From Parietaria judaica (Eukaryota > Streptophyta > Magnoliopsida > Rosales > Urticaceae): DNA of 64,000 nucleotides. The notes under the pieces were generated by a model. It ran no database searches. It was not told the DNA's origin and saw only the letters and a list, made by a program, of their open reading frames with translations. How positions within the stretch are numbered: position 1 is the first letter of the stretch; every line of letters starts with the position of its first letter. The translations under genes and the position numbers were made by a program. Positions 9,273 through 20,247 of the stretch are shown here, in pieces. The DNA lies in the NCBI GenBank assembly GCA_954871525.1, contig OX940871.1:15034532-15098531 (forward strand). The letters run 5' to 3'.

Positions 9273-9600
9273 ATTATCAAAAAACGTCATACTATATATT
9301 TCGAAAAGTACATATGATCTCAAGGTATTGATCCGTAAAGCTATATGGATAACATTAAATTCCGAGGAAAAAAAATCGATCGTTTCAAATTATGATATTT
9401 ACAAGAAGAATCTAATTAAAAGGAACATAAAAGTGTGTATTAAAAAACTCACTCTTTACAACTCAAAATTGAATATTGTTGGCGTAAAATAAGCCCCCCC
9501 AAAAAAAGAGAGAAACTAACTACCTTACTCTATAGAAAAAACTAAGTAAAAATAAAATGAAAAATTAACCCTTCCCGCTAGAAGACTCGTCTAACCCTAA

Positions 9601-9900
9601 TCAGCGAGAGAAGAAGCTGATAATCTTAGCCAAAATCTCGCTCACACCACAAAACCTAGAGTGCAAACGGAACCCTAACGGGGAATCTTGATCATCGTCG
9701 TGATTGCACGATCTTGTTCTTCGATTGCCATTCCGGAACGGGATTTCTCTCTCGCTCGCGAAGCCTCGTCGGAGATTCCCCGGAGACGGTTGCAACAAGT
9801 CCGACAGCGAAGTGTACACGTACCGAGGATTTTCCGCGTCATACCGGAGTTTCTCTAACCAATCGGAGCGTGATCGTTGGAGACCATTACGTTCCGTCAT
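9601..9900 (-). CDS. Hypothetical 99-aa protein, left-arm copy, unit 1
   Basis: Single-exon ORF starting MTERNGLQRSRSDWLEKL and ending ILAKIISFFSR. I do not recognise the family. It is basic and arginine-rich in its first two thirds, with a short hydrophobic helix-like end, and has no signal peptide. Its paralogue in the right arm is the same length with 87 of 99 residues identical. Counting by eye gives about 15 amino-acid-changing and 6 silent nucleotide differences between the two, near what unconstrained sequence would give. At least one copy may therefore be drifting even though both are open. Confidence 0.5.
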   Translation of the reverse strand: MTERNGLQRSRSDWLEKLRYDAENPRYVYTSLSDLLQPSPGNLRRGFASEREIPFRNGNRRTRSCNHDDDQDSPLGFRLHSRFCGVSEILAKIISFFSR

Positions 9901-10280
9901 GTTCTTAATTACCTACGTTCGTTATTGTAAAGCTCTGATGCTTTTTAGTGTTCTCCGATTCTAGATCAATATAACTATATATATATATATATATAGTTAT
10001 TGAAGATAGAAGATAGAATACGATCGAACAAGTTGGCAATGAAAATTCTAAATTTTACCCGTCAGTGATTATGAGTGTGAGTGTGACGATGGAAAGTTTA
10101 AGAAAAAAACTCGAAAATTAAAAGTCAATTGTATATCGTATATATACCTATCGACAAGTAAAGTAAAATACGAAAATCTAGCTTAGTTAGTTTTACCTAA
10201 CAAAATCAAGTTATTAAATTAACTCAATAAATTATCAATATCCAAATAAATTTTATATATATATTTATATATTTATATAT

Positions 10281-10490
10281 TATACGAAATCATGAGTTAA
10301 GTTTTAATTAACCAAATTAAGTATTAAAATTATTATATATAAATATATATATTATACGAAAACATGAGTTAAGTTTTAATTAACAAAAGGGAAAATTAAG
10401 TAATAAAATTATTATATATATATATATATATATTATAAGAAAACATAAGTTAAGTTTTAATCAACAAATTAACTAAATTAATTGCGCATT
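10281..10490. repeat. Three-copy AT-rich tandem repeat
   Basis: Copies start at 10281, 10353 and 10434. Each contains TAAGTTTTAAT(T/C)AA after a TATA(C/A)GAAA-type start, and the first two are followed by ATTAAGTA and ATATAT runs of differing length. There is no coding capacity. Counterparts begin at 27217 and 43326. Confidence 0.8.
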
Positions 10491-10615
10491 ATCCTCCTAA
10501 TAAATTATTGTTATGCTCGTGTCGATTTAGTCAAACTAAAAGATTTAAAAAAAAAATTAAAAAAGCAGATCCCTATATAACAGCGCGCGTTCAGTTGTAT
10601 ATATATATATAAAAT

Positions 10616-10690
10616 CTCGTCGTCGTCCATGGAGTCTTCTTCTTCTTCTTCTTTTCAGTGAACCAGATTCTGTGATTCTTGGGAGCCAAA
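10616..10690 (-). pseudogene. Fragment of TDX exon 1 and 5' leader
   Basis: The minus strand matches the TDX leader: AATCACAGAATCTGGTTCA, a GAA repeat, then GACTCCATGGACGACGA. The match breaks a few codons after the ATG. It has the same orientation as the intact TDX 4.7 kb away, which suggests a second TDX copy once lay here. Counterparts are near 27552-27626 and 43661-43735. Confidence 0.75.
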
Positions 10691-11013
10691 CTATCGCCAC
10701 GAGCCTTTGTTTTTTTCTCCCTCCCTCGTAGATCGACGTGTTCTTCTCCACAAAACACCATAACAGAAAAGAGAGTGAGCTCCATTGGAACACGCACGGG
10801 TTTGAGCTCTTTTGTTTTTTGGATAACTTTACAGATTCCGTAGTAAAATACGAATCTATCACATTCCTGATTCGTTTACACAATCTTATTCTATCTTCAA
10901 TAACTATATATATATATATTTAGTTTTATTGATCGAGAATCGGAGCAACACTTCAGTCTCTCACTCTAAAAACAATCAGAGCTTTACAATAACGAACGTA
11001 GGTAATTAAGAAC

Positions 11014-11313
11014 ATGACGGAACGTAATAGTCTCCAACGATCACGCTCCGATTGGTTAGAGAAACTCCGCTACGACACGGAAAATCACCGGTACGTGTAC
11101 ACTTCGCTGTCGGACTTGTTGCAACCGTCTCCGGGGAATCTCCGACGAGGCTTCGCGAGCGAGAGGGACATCCCGTTTCGGCAGGGCATTCAAAGAACAA
11201 GATCGTGCAATCACGGCGATGATCAAGATTCCGCATTAGGGCTCCGTTGGCACTCTAGGTTTTGCGGTGTGAGCGATATTTTGGCTAAGATTATCAGCTT
11301 CTTCTCCCGCTGA
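11014..11313 (+). CDS. Hypothetical 99-aa protein, right-arm copy, unit 1
   Basis: Paralogue of the left-arm ORF (MTERNSLQRSRSDWLEKL start), converging on the 3' end of TDX with stops about 580 bp apart. The 12 residue differences from the left copy cluster between residues 52 and 79. The core RYVYTSLSDLLQPSPGNLRR is identical in both copies and may be the functional part if there is one. Function unknown. No intron is needed, and an AT-rich run at 10902-10920 is the only TATA-like sequence upstream. Confidence 0.5.
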   Translation: MTERNSLQRSRSDWLEKLRYDTENHRYVYTSLSDLLQPSPGNLRRGFASERDIPFRQGIQRTRSCNHGDDQDSALGLRWHSRFCGVSDILAKIISFFSR

Positions 11314-11896
11314 TTAGGGTTAGAGCTTGAAGGGTTAATTTATTATTTTATTTTTTCTGTAGAGTTTCTCCTTTTTTTTATGGCTTATTTTACGCCAACA
11401 ATATTCAATTTTGAGTTGTAAAGAGTGAGTTTTTGAATACACAATGTCATGTTCCTTATAATTAGATTCGTCTTGTAAATATCATAATTTGAAACGATCA
11501 ATTTTTTTTCTTCGGAATTTAATGTTATCCACATAGCTTTATGATATAGTACTTTTCGAATAATATAGTACGAGGCTTTTTGATAATATATAACTGCGCC
11601 AATATGATTTTTTGACAGCAAGTCACTTCCCGATTTATTCGACAAATATACCAAATTTTCTTAACCAAAACCGGACAGAGACCGGACAAAACCCAAACTC
11701 CGATGGCAAAACTTTCACCCCTAATTTTCTCTTCGAAAATAACAATATTACCTATATGATGACGACATGCCAGTAACGAAATCAGTCGGATCTTTTCATC
11801 AACTCAGGCAAAAGTACCGTGAAAGTTAGTCGTAACTTCTACAGCATGACTTCGGTATTCAGGAACATAAAGTCTTTGAAACGGCACATCAGAAAT
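11314..11896. other. TDX 3' flank / untranslated region
   Basis: No gene. Its reverse complement is duplicated in the left arm (8630-9600) and partly beside thioredoxin pseudogene 1 (6455-6750). It includes the empty MITE site at about 11592-11606. Confidence 0.6.
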
Positions 11897-14800
11897 TTAT
11901 GACGCGTGTTGTGCGATCTTCCTTTCAAGGGCGATTTTGTCCGCTCCTGTCACTGTGTCCACCTCCTTGCCGTTTTTCACGAGGAAGAATGTGGGAACGC
12001 TGCTGATGTTCCATTGCGCAGCGACGTCTCTGGCTTCGTCGATGTCCACTTTCAAGAAAACTACGTTGGGGTATTTACCAGCTAAGCTGACGTAGAGAGG
12101 AGACATCGCACGGCAAGGACCGCACCATGTGGCCGTGAAATACAGAACCGCAAGCCGCGAAATCCTCGAAGCAGCCTTGAGCTTTGTTTCCAATTCGCCG
12201 CCGGATTTTATTGCGGTTACTTCGCCTGTCACACAGCCACCGAGCCACGGTAATAGAAGGACGAGAACATTTTAAATTGTGATTCTTTAAAAGTGTAAAA
12301 CCTGGTCCCCATTTCACCCCTATATAGTAAGTTATGTTGAGCGATCCCAAGAAGATACAAAAATAAAAGAGGACGTTATTCAATGGTGGAAATGGACTGA
12401 CTAAAAATAAATGTTAAGCTGCGAAACACGCCAAAACAAAATTCAGCGAGCAATTGGAAAACCGTCGTTTACTCAAAATAAAATACCGAATGAAATTCCA
12501 GAGAGAGAGAAAGAGGGAGATTTAAACACAATACCTTCTCTTAAAGCAGACCGCTCTTCTTGCATCTGCATAGAATCAGATTCCATAATATAAGTATAGA
12601 GATATGGATAAAAGAAAAAGAAAAAAGTAAAAGCCGTCAAACACCGAAAGGTTCTGCTTTTAAGTGTTTTCATCTTCAAAAATTTGACTTAACATAATAA
12701 TTAGGAAGTATTCTACACTGATAAAAAAAAAATTATATCATATTCCTATGTTAAAGGGAATATGATATCTTCTTTAAATAAATAGAAACATAATAAGAAT
12801 ATAACCTGTTAAATTTATAAATGTAATTCCCTATCATCCGGAGTCTTCTAACTGAATTTCGGATTCGTCTACATGTTATAGATTATACAGTCACAAATGT
12901 TCAATGATCACATACTCGGCGGAGAAAAATGTTTGACTATCTTGAAGATGTTAGGTGATGCGGTAATTAATATGATTATGATTTAAAATTTAATTAATAC
13001 TCGACTCACTCGAGCTTCATGTTTCTTCCGCCTCTCGCGCTCAGCTTTCTTGAGCTCCCTTTCTTTTCTCAATCGCTCGTACTTTCTTTGATGTTCTTCG
13101 ATTTTCCGGGCATTAGGTTCAACCTGAAAATGCAAGTGGAGAGCTAAGCATTGTTTCTTCGGACTTTGGGATATCATGAAGAACTATCACCTTTTTCAGC
13201 ACCGAGCCTATCTCCTCATCGTAATCTAACTTCGACGCTAAATGCAAATCGCTTGCCGCTTCTTCCCAATAACCCAAAATTGCTTTCGCCATCCCTCTTA
13301 TTTTGTATCCTTTTGCGGAGTCAGGGTTGATCTGCAATACAAACAAATAGTTGATGAATCTTAGGACTGGTTACGATAAATTGCTAATATTATATTTCAC
13401 TTGCATTTGATAGCATTTGAGATAACGAACCTCTAGAGCAGCATTAGCGTCTCGAATCGCTGCATTTGGCTTTTTTAGCTTGACAAAAATACTAGCTGAA
13501 AGGAAGGGCCGGTGGTGAGGAAAATGTACGATCATCGGAAATAAAGGGCCGAATCACTGAAAAATATACCTCTAGTTGCATAGTATATAGCCGATGTAGG
13601 GTTCAACATAATGGCTTCAGTTATGCTACAGATAGCTTCATCCAATTTGCCTGAAAGAATCGGCCGTTGATATTTGAAATCAACGGTAATATCTATAAGA
13701 GCGTTCATTTTCATAAGCTAATGTCGTACCTTCAGACACGGCTTCCATTGCCTTTGATTTTGCTTCTTGAGCAGCATCTTGCTTCTCTTCAGTAACTTCA
13801 ACTGACAAATCTCCCATCTGCAGAAAACAGAGAAAAAAAAATATGTTAATCGAGGATGACATTTCTGCAAAGAAGATCAAAGAGAGGAAGTACTCGATAC
13901 AAAAATGTAGCATTAAACGCAAGCAAAGAAAATGTAAGCCTGTTGGTTATCACCGAAGCGACGATTACCGTTAACTTTATTTGCAACGAACAAGATAAAC
14001 AAAGAGCATTTTCCTTCGAGAACATAGCCATAGCTCTCCAAAAGATGTCTTGAATCTAACCGACAAAACAAAACATAAAAACGGCACTAACTAACCCCTA
14101 AACACCACTAAATAGGAGAGATTAGGGTTTCCTAATCTTTCTCTACGACTTGCCATAAATGACCCAATAATACTTGAAGCTGAAACATAATATAATACTC
14201 AGAACTCAGAAGAGCATTATTAAATACTAAATGACTTACTTGCCATTCCTTCGTTGGTACATAATTACCGAAGGCTTATAAAAAAACTTACCCTTTGAGG
14301 AGGATCATTGTCGGGCTCCACAACGTCCGTATTATCCAACTCGATATCAGACTCAATAATGGCTTCATCTTCTTCCAAGGGCTCATCATGTTTGTTGGTC
14401 TTAATATGTTCCTTAGTGTCCTCCATATTATCACTGCCGTTATCCTATTTTCAGACAATAAAAAATCATGCTCACGATGAGAACTATTTAATAACATAAG
14501 ACGCCAAAGACGAGCACTCAGAATTGGGAATTTCTCATAAAAAAATAAAAAAAAAAACTACTGAGCAGCAAACAAAATAATGAATTCCCGAAATTCTTCA
14601 ACCTGCGAATTTTAAGGACAGAAAAAGCTGATCACTAACGCAACATTACATCTTTGTAGCCATAGAAATGTTACTATACAAATCATCTCTTAATATTCTG
14701 AACTTCCGAACCAATATCATAAGCATCTCCAGGCGAAGACACATAGTTAAGAACACGTTTGTGTTATGAATAAGACACAGTGCAGCGACACAAGTAAATA

Positions 14801-15373
14801 AACCCGGGAATTTTACACGGAAACTCAATTAGCTGAGCATCTACGATGATCGAACAAACGAGTTAAATGCTGGGTAGACAAACTAAACTCCTGGAACGCC
14901 AATTACAAAAAATCCCTAAATCCAAAATGTTCACTATCAGGCCTAAGACCCCCTCAATTTCCAAGAAAACGGATTCGAGTCGCGAACTCCGACCGTTCCT
15001 TACTAAATGTTCGAGAAGAACCGGGTAGATCAAACTATGCCCTACACGAAACCCCAAGTGCTGTACTCAAGTATTTCCGCAACCTCATCAATTACACTTG
15101 AAAAACTTGCAACAAACTCCATAACATGATCAATCTGTGAAGAGAGATGGTCTAACCTTGTGCGGGACCGGAGGAATTCTCGCGCCCAAACTGCTTCAGA
15201 AGATGAAACGCAAGGACATCATGAATAAATGAGTGTGAATCGCGAGGAGATGCTCGTGTGTACCTCTGGAGATAGGACTTGAAGAAGGCGAGAGAAGGAT
15301 CGTGAAGAATGGAAGGGTTGGATTCGCATTGAGTGATGAAGTGCTTCAGCTCCGCAACTTTCTCGTCGTCCAT
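11897..15373 (-). CDS. TDX: TPR repeat-containing thioredoxin TDX, copy 1
   Basis: Hip-like co-chaperone fused to thioredoxin. Known TDX switches between disulfide reductase and chaperone states and binds Hsp70 through its TPRs. Ten exons, in transcript order: 15264-15373, 15157-15190, 14292-14444, 13730-13817, 13570-13650, 13431-13495, 13191-13331, 13010-13123, 12535-12565 and 11897-12225. They join in phase to 1146 nt (381 aa; Arabidopsis TDX is close to 380). Exon 1 gives the Hip-type N-terminus [20 protein letters not shown]. Exon 3 is acidic and ends EPDNDPPQR. Exons 4-7 cover the TPR units ([30 protein letters not shown]). Exon 8 is a charged [15 protein letters not shown] helix. Exon 10 is a complete thioredoxin domain with active site WCGPC and the [10 protein letters not shown] cis-Pro loop. 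A 34-nt exon 2 and 31-nt exon 9 are inferred from splice signals and phase. Confidence 0.92.
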
Positions 15374-16434
15374 GGAGTCTTCTTCTTCTTCTTCTTCTTC
15401 TCCACTGAACCAGATTCTGTGATTCTTCTGGCAATACAGTCAGGGACTCTAATTTACGCTGTTCGTAAATAATGGTGGTTGACAAGGGCATTCTGGTATT
15501 TAATTACTGAATATTAAAAAATAATAAAAAAGACAAAATAATGGGCTTCTTATTTTGCCATTCTTAATATTTGGATTCAGAGGAGGGTAAAATCGGAGAA
15601 TAACTTTAGAGTTTTCATCAAGATTCATACTATTTTTTAATAGTGTTTTGTGTCTTGGCACGGGGATTGAAGAGTATGTTTTTTTAATGAAATTCTAAAT
15701 AAGATATTTAAGTAAATTCTCTCATTTAGAGGAAGTGTAAAGATGAAAAACATACATGAATAAAACCGCATTTTTCCATTACATGATTTTGGATATAACA
15801 TAGATACTTTTACCACATCAAATATGAAATATGGATATATGATAATAACTTAAGTATTTATGTAGTCAACGAATGAAAATAATCTAATTTTTTACTTCAC
15901 CAATAATTTATTTCGTTCTTGAATTGATGTCTCTACGTACATGGAGAGAGTGACAAGTGACTCAAGAAGCGTGTGATTAAGCGTAAATTTGAAAGTTGCG
16001 GCATGAATAGTTTTTGAAACTGTCGTCACGACAAAATAAAATTTACATTATACGATGCAATAACTACGAGATCTTTATGGTATTTTTGCCCAAATTTCTC
16101 ATAATTATACGTAAGTATATCTTACAGGGCCAGCCAGGACAAACTTTATTGGGCTCAACAAAACACATAATAGGGCCCAATTTAATTAAACGAGTCGTTG
16201 TTTATGTGGCACGAACTTCGAAAACGATAAGGAATTACGAACCGGTCAAACCACGCGCGCTCTCGCGTCATCACCCGCCACGTCGGATTCCCATATCCAA
16301 ACCCACCGCCTCTCTCCGCAAGTACTTCACACGCGCTCATCGATGCGCGTTGACACGAAAATAAATAATCAACAATATCGTTTGGCTATGTAATACTACA
16401 AGTTCTTGAGCACGAAGCTTTCGAGCGAGCTTCA
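15374..16434. promoter_or_regulatory. Divergent TDX/APX intergenic region, unit 1
   Basis: This 1061-bp region lies between the TDX start codon (-) and the APX start codon (+), so it must hold both promoters. A CT-rich (TTC)n leader sits next to TDX (15374-15400). On the APX side an ACGT-core element GCCACGTCGG (16278-16287, G-box/ABRE-like) lies in a GC-rich patch at 16255-16345, about 150 bp before the ATG. The middle is AT-rich with nothing I recognise. Whether the two genes share control elements is inferred from spacing only. Confidence 0.55.
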
Positions 16435-19119
16435 ATGGCGGATTCGATGGTTGTGGACGCGGCGTACCTCAAGGAGGTCGAGAAAGCTCGCCGAGACCTT
16501 CGCGCGCTCATCGCCAGCAAGAATTGTGCTCCGATTATGCTTCGCTTGGCGTAAGTTCCCAATTTTTCTTTTTCCTCCTCAATTGATCCTGGTTCGGCTT
16601 CAGATTTCTATCCTGTTCCTGGTTTGGCTCGAGATTTTTGAGCATTTCCTTGCAGAGAATGATTATGGATTTGTACTCGCAGATTTGTATATAGCAAGAA
16701 CAGTGTTACATATATACACACATGTTTTTCAGGTGGCACGATGCTGGAACTTACGATGTCAATACGAAGACGGGAGGGCCTAATGCCTCGATCAGGAACG
16801 AGCACGAGCTGGGCCATGGCGCGAATAGCGGGTTGAAGATTGCGATTAACTTCTGCGGTATAGATTTATCTTTCTAATTGCTTTCTTGTAGCTAAGTATA
16901 TTTTGGAAATGAAAGCAAGCAACTCCTTTAAGTGTATAAAGGGCGTAGATTATGAATTTGGAACTTTAATAAGATCGCCGGAGAGTTAGGTAATAATTGT
17001 ATAAGTTCGCGTTGTTACTAAAAACCGACGACGGAGAAGAATGATACGATGAACTCCATTGAGACTAACGAGACCCGAAGATGACCTTAGAGACACGCTG
17101 ATGTCTCTTGTAACTGTATGTTGTTTGGATTAACAGAGGAAGTGAAGGCGAAACATCCGATGATTACATACGCTGATCTCTACCAAGTGAGTGAACTTTC
17201 TAGTGCAATCTATGTGGATGTCAAAATTGGGATTTACTCGTATTGTTCGTTTATGTTTCGTTTAGCTTGCTGGAGTAGTTGCCGTTGAGGTCACCGGAGG
17301 CCCAACTGTTGATTTTGTTCCTGGAAGAAAGGTACGTTACCGTTTTGTTTAAGTGGATTTATTTACCACGTTTAGTCTCCCGTTCTTATTTTATTTAACA
17401 TTCCTGGATCAGGATTCAGTTGAATCACCCGAAGAAGGACGTCTTCCAGATGCTAAACAAGGTACTAAAAAGCCTTTATTCCATAAATTCAGGAAGAACG
17501 TTTGATATATAATATATATATATACATAAATTGCCTTGTGAAAAAGCTCATTGTGGTCCCCAAAGTTCTAGCATATTGCAACATCAGTTTATGGGAGCTC
17601 CAGGCATTGAAGACCATATCTGAGTAGTTCATCTAGCATTTATAGCACAACATTTCATGGTCAAAAGGGAAAAGTCAAAGTAGCTATAAATGTTTCACTT
17701 CTTAATAATATTTGTGCAGGTGTGCAACACTTGAAGGACATTTTTTATCGTATGGGATTATCTGACAAGGAAATCGTGGCACTTTCCGGAGCCCACACAC
17801 TGGTAAATCTCTTTCGTTGTCGTTTCTGCTGTGTAGACTGTGTTTTGTCAAAAACGAACACAAGCATAATGTTAGTAGGGCTATAATTAAGTGATTGAGT
17901 ATTAGAACTTGTAGTCATGAGGTGGAAATAATTTGTATTTTGATTCTTGTTTAGGGAAGGGCACATCCTGATCGATCAGGTTTTGAAGGGCCGTGGACAA
18001 GTGAGCCTTTGAAATTTGACAACTCATATTTCGTGTACGTCCAAATAACCCTATATATTGGATATCTTCTGCCATATTTTTCATTTTACAGAAGTACGGC
18101 GGTTTACCGGGCATTGGGTTTGCCTTTTCGGTATAGTCTCAGTTGCGAAAAAGCCTTTTCTTAAACTAAGAACCAGGCTGGGATCGGGCTGAGACAGAGC
18201 TGTATTTGGTACAGCCGGATGATTGGAACATTTATGTTAATTAGTTAACTAAATAGTAAAATTAAAATCGATCTTACTTAGTTTTATAATCGTTTTAAAC
18301 CAAAATATAGATTCAAATTGAAAACAAACGCAGTTTGAACTTCAAATAATACATTAAAAATGTTAACATAAAACTCAAAAGCTAAATCAATAAGACCCGC
18401 CCGGTTCCTGGTTGCAGTATAATTTATTTATTAATGAATCTCAACTCGGTCCTGGTTCCCCCTGATTTTTGGGACAGTTCGCGGCAGGGTCGGCTTTGTG
18501 GCCAAAATATTGACGTGGGGGATTATAAAGCAGTGACATATACATGAAATGTGCAGGGAGGTATTGAAGGGCGAATCGGAGGGACTTTTGAAGCTTCCCA
18601 CTGATAATGCATTACTTGACGACCCTGCTTTCCGAAGCTACGTTGAGCTCTACGCCAAGGTCACTTCTTTTCTTCTCCATAAGAGCCACTTTCATGAATA
18701 CACTTTGTTATATTTACGGAATTCTAGTTGCTAAAATCAAGTTTTTTTAACAGTACACCCCATATAATACAAAATTGTACACATTTGATAGTTCTTTTAA
18801 TCCGTTATATAATGGACAAATGCAAGTAAAGAGAAAATACGTTATTTTTATAACTTTCGAAGATTTTAAAATAATTTATTAGAGTACTTAATTTAACAAA
18901 CCAAAATGAATAAATTGTTATATGGAATATCTATTTAAATAGAAGAGTGATCTTTGCAATTTTCGAAATCATTTTCCAAGTATATAAATAGCTATTCATT
19001 TGTACCGAAAACTGTATTTTAATGTTCACTAACTCGTGATTAGCCTTGATTTGTTCTCTTCACGATACAACGTTTCTGTATAGGCTTTATAAGAGCTGTT
19101 ATTTTGATGTTCGTTGTTT

Positions 19120-19157
<38 letters not shown>

Positions 19158-19790
19158 TCGTGCAAAATCCCGAGGAAAGCCAGCAACATGCCTCTGGCAT
19201 GCCGCAAAATTGAGAAATGCGGCATGAAATCCGAAATATTTCACTGTCGTTTTCTCCCTATCCACAGTATGTTCGAAATTTTTTGAATGACGTTAAATGA
19301 CGTTCAAAGCTTAAAACAACAAATACCAACAAAGCTCAAAACACAATTTCGTTGTCGTATTTATTTATTATGTATAATTCAAACATAAAATTCCTATTAA
19401 AATAATTATCAAATAATAATAGAATTCTTATAATATCGTCTGACTTTTCTGTTGATATTCCCATCGGCATGCGGTGTATGCACGTGAAATTTATGTAGTA
19501 TTTACGGCATGCGGCATACCTTTTTTTTTTTTTTTTTTGAGCCCGTCGGCATGCGACATGCCCGTAAATTTGAGGGAGCAAAACTTTATCGGCATTTAGA
19601 ACCTTGATATATAATTATATATTATGTTCAAAGTCTCGCTGTCTTTCGGTAATGATTTAATTTTTCTTTACTGATTTATAAACAGGATGAGGATGAGTTT
19701 TTCAAAGACTACGCAGAATCACACAAGAAGCTCTCGGAGCGGGGCTTTACTCCGGATGAGGATGAGGATGAGGATGAGTTTTTCTTTTAA
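16435..19790 (+). CDS. APX: L-ascorbate peroxidase, peroxisomal-type with replaced C-terminus, copy B (complete)
   Basis: Nine exons: 16435-16550, 16733-16857, 17137-17186, 17266-17331, 17413-17461, 17720-17802, 17955-18034, 18557-18659 and 19686-19790. The spliced CDS is 777 nt (258 aa), against about 250 aa for cytosolic and 285-290 aa for anchored APX. The chosen start ATGGCGGATTCG gives [20 protein letters not shown], which aligns with the family N-terminus. The distal haem pocket [16 protein letters not shown] spans the exon 1/2 junction, and the proximal His lies in exon 6. The body looks catalytically complete. The tail [15 protein letters not shown] has neither a hydrophobic anchor nor an obvious peroxisomal signal, so a cytosolic enzyme is inferred. 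The gene is divergent from TDX, which starts 1061 bp upstream on the other strand. Confidence 0.93.
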
Positions 19791-19878
19791 GTGATGTGGA
19801 TGAGGATGAGTTTTGGCAGAATCTTATCATCCTTGTTTTGGCAGAATCACACAGGATGAGGATGAGTTTTTCTTTAAG
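19755..19878 (+). other. Templated filler at APX 3' end, unit 2
   Basis: Same patchwork of exon 9 copies as at 2817-2940, with no difference seen. Confidence 0.7.
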
Positions 19879-20247
19879 TGATGTGCTAATTGGAAATCAA
19901 ATCCCCTTGATTCATGCACATGAATCAATCATGAATCAATCTCTTTTATCATCTTTTATTATGCTATTATCTTCATTAGTTTCTTTGATTTATTTTGATT
20001 TTATTATAACTATATTAGGTACATTAGATCAAGTTTTTTATGATTATTATTAGGTTTCATTTATGCTACATTTATGCTATATAAGCAAGAGAAAACATGT
20101 GTAAGTTTTTAGTTGATTATGAAATGAAAATCGAGCTATAGCTTGTGAAGTCGAGTTTATTCTCGCAAAGACGTGTTCTTCGTGTTCTTCGTATTCCGCT
20201 CTACATCAGTTGGTATCAGAGCCACTCGTTTCTGTGCAGAGGCACCG

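Larger units (their letters stand above)
8240..10019 (+). repeat. Large inverted repeat, left arm, unit 1
   Basis: The reverse complement of this arm aligns along 10888-12240. Matching landmarks in order are the thioredoxin exon, its 3' flank, the GGATAACATTAAATTCCG segment, the 99-codon ORF, its upstream region, and GTTATTGAAGATAGAAT at the inner end. The arm is longer because of a 371-bp MITE. Counterparts are 25176-26955 and 41285-43064. Confidence 0.9.
10020..10887. other. Palindrome spacer, AT-rich
   Basis: Spacer between the inverted arms. It holds a three-copy AT-rich tandem repeat (10281-10490), a fragment of the TDX first exon (10616-10690), and a stretch at 10690-10880 with no feature I recognise. 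Counterparts are 26956-27823 and 43065-43932. Confidence 0.7.
10888..12240 (-). repeat. Large inverted repeat, right arm, unit 1
   Basis: This arm contains the intact 99-codon ORF (+), the TDX 3' flank and the intact last exon of TDX. It carries no MITE and no 43-bp duplication, so it is closer to the ancestral state than the left arm. Counterparts are 27824-29176 and 43933-45285. Confidence 0.9.
1..16946. repeat. Tandem segmental repeat, unit 1 (APX-TDX unit)
   Basis: The first base of the window recurs at 16947, 33883 and 49992 and the sequence then runs in parallel, which defines a head-to-tail repeat of about 16.9 kb. The start phase is set by the window edge, not by biology. Contents in order: APX exons 3-9, filler, compound LTR element, thioredoxin pseudogene, inverted repeat with two 99-codon ORFs, TDX gene, divergent promoter region, APX exons 1-2. 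Marks specific to this unit are T at 2519 (A in the other three) and a 2-bp longer AT run near 5685. Confidence 0.95.

Noticed and set aside
16014..16364. 116-codon ORF upstream of APX
   Set aside because: It lies in the divergent promoter region, has no recognisable domain, and overlaps the GC-rich APX-proximal promoter.
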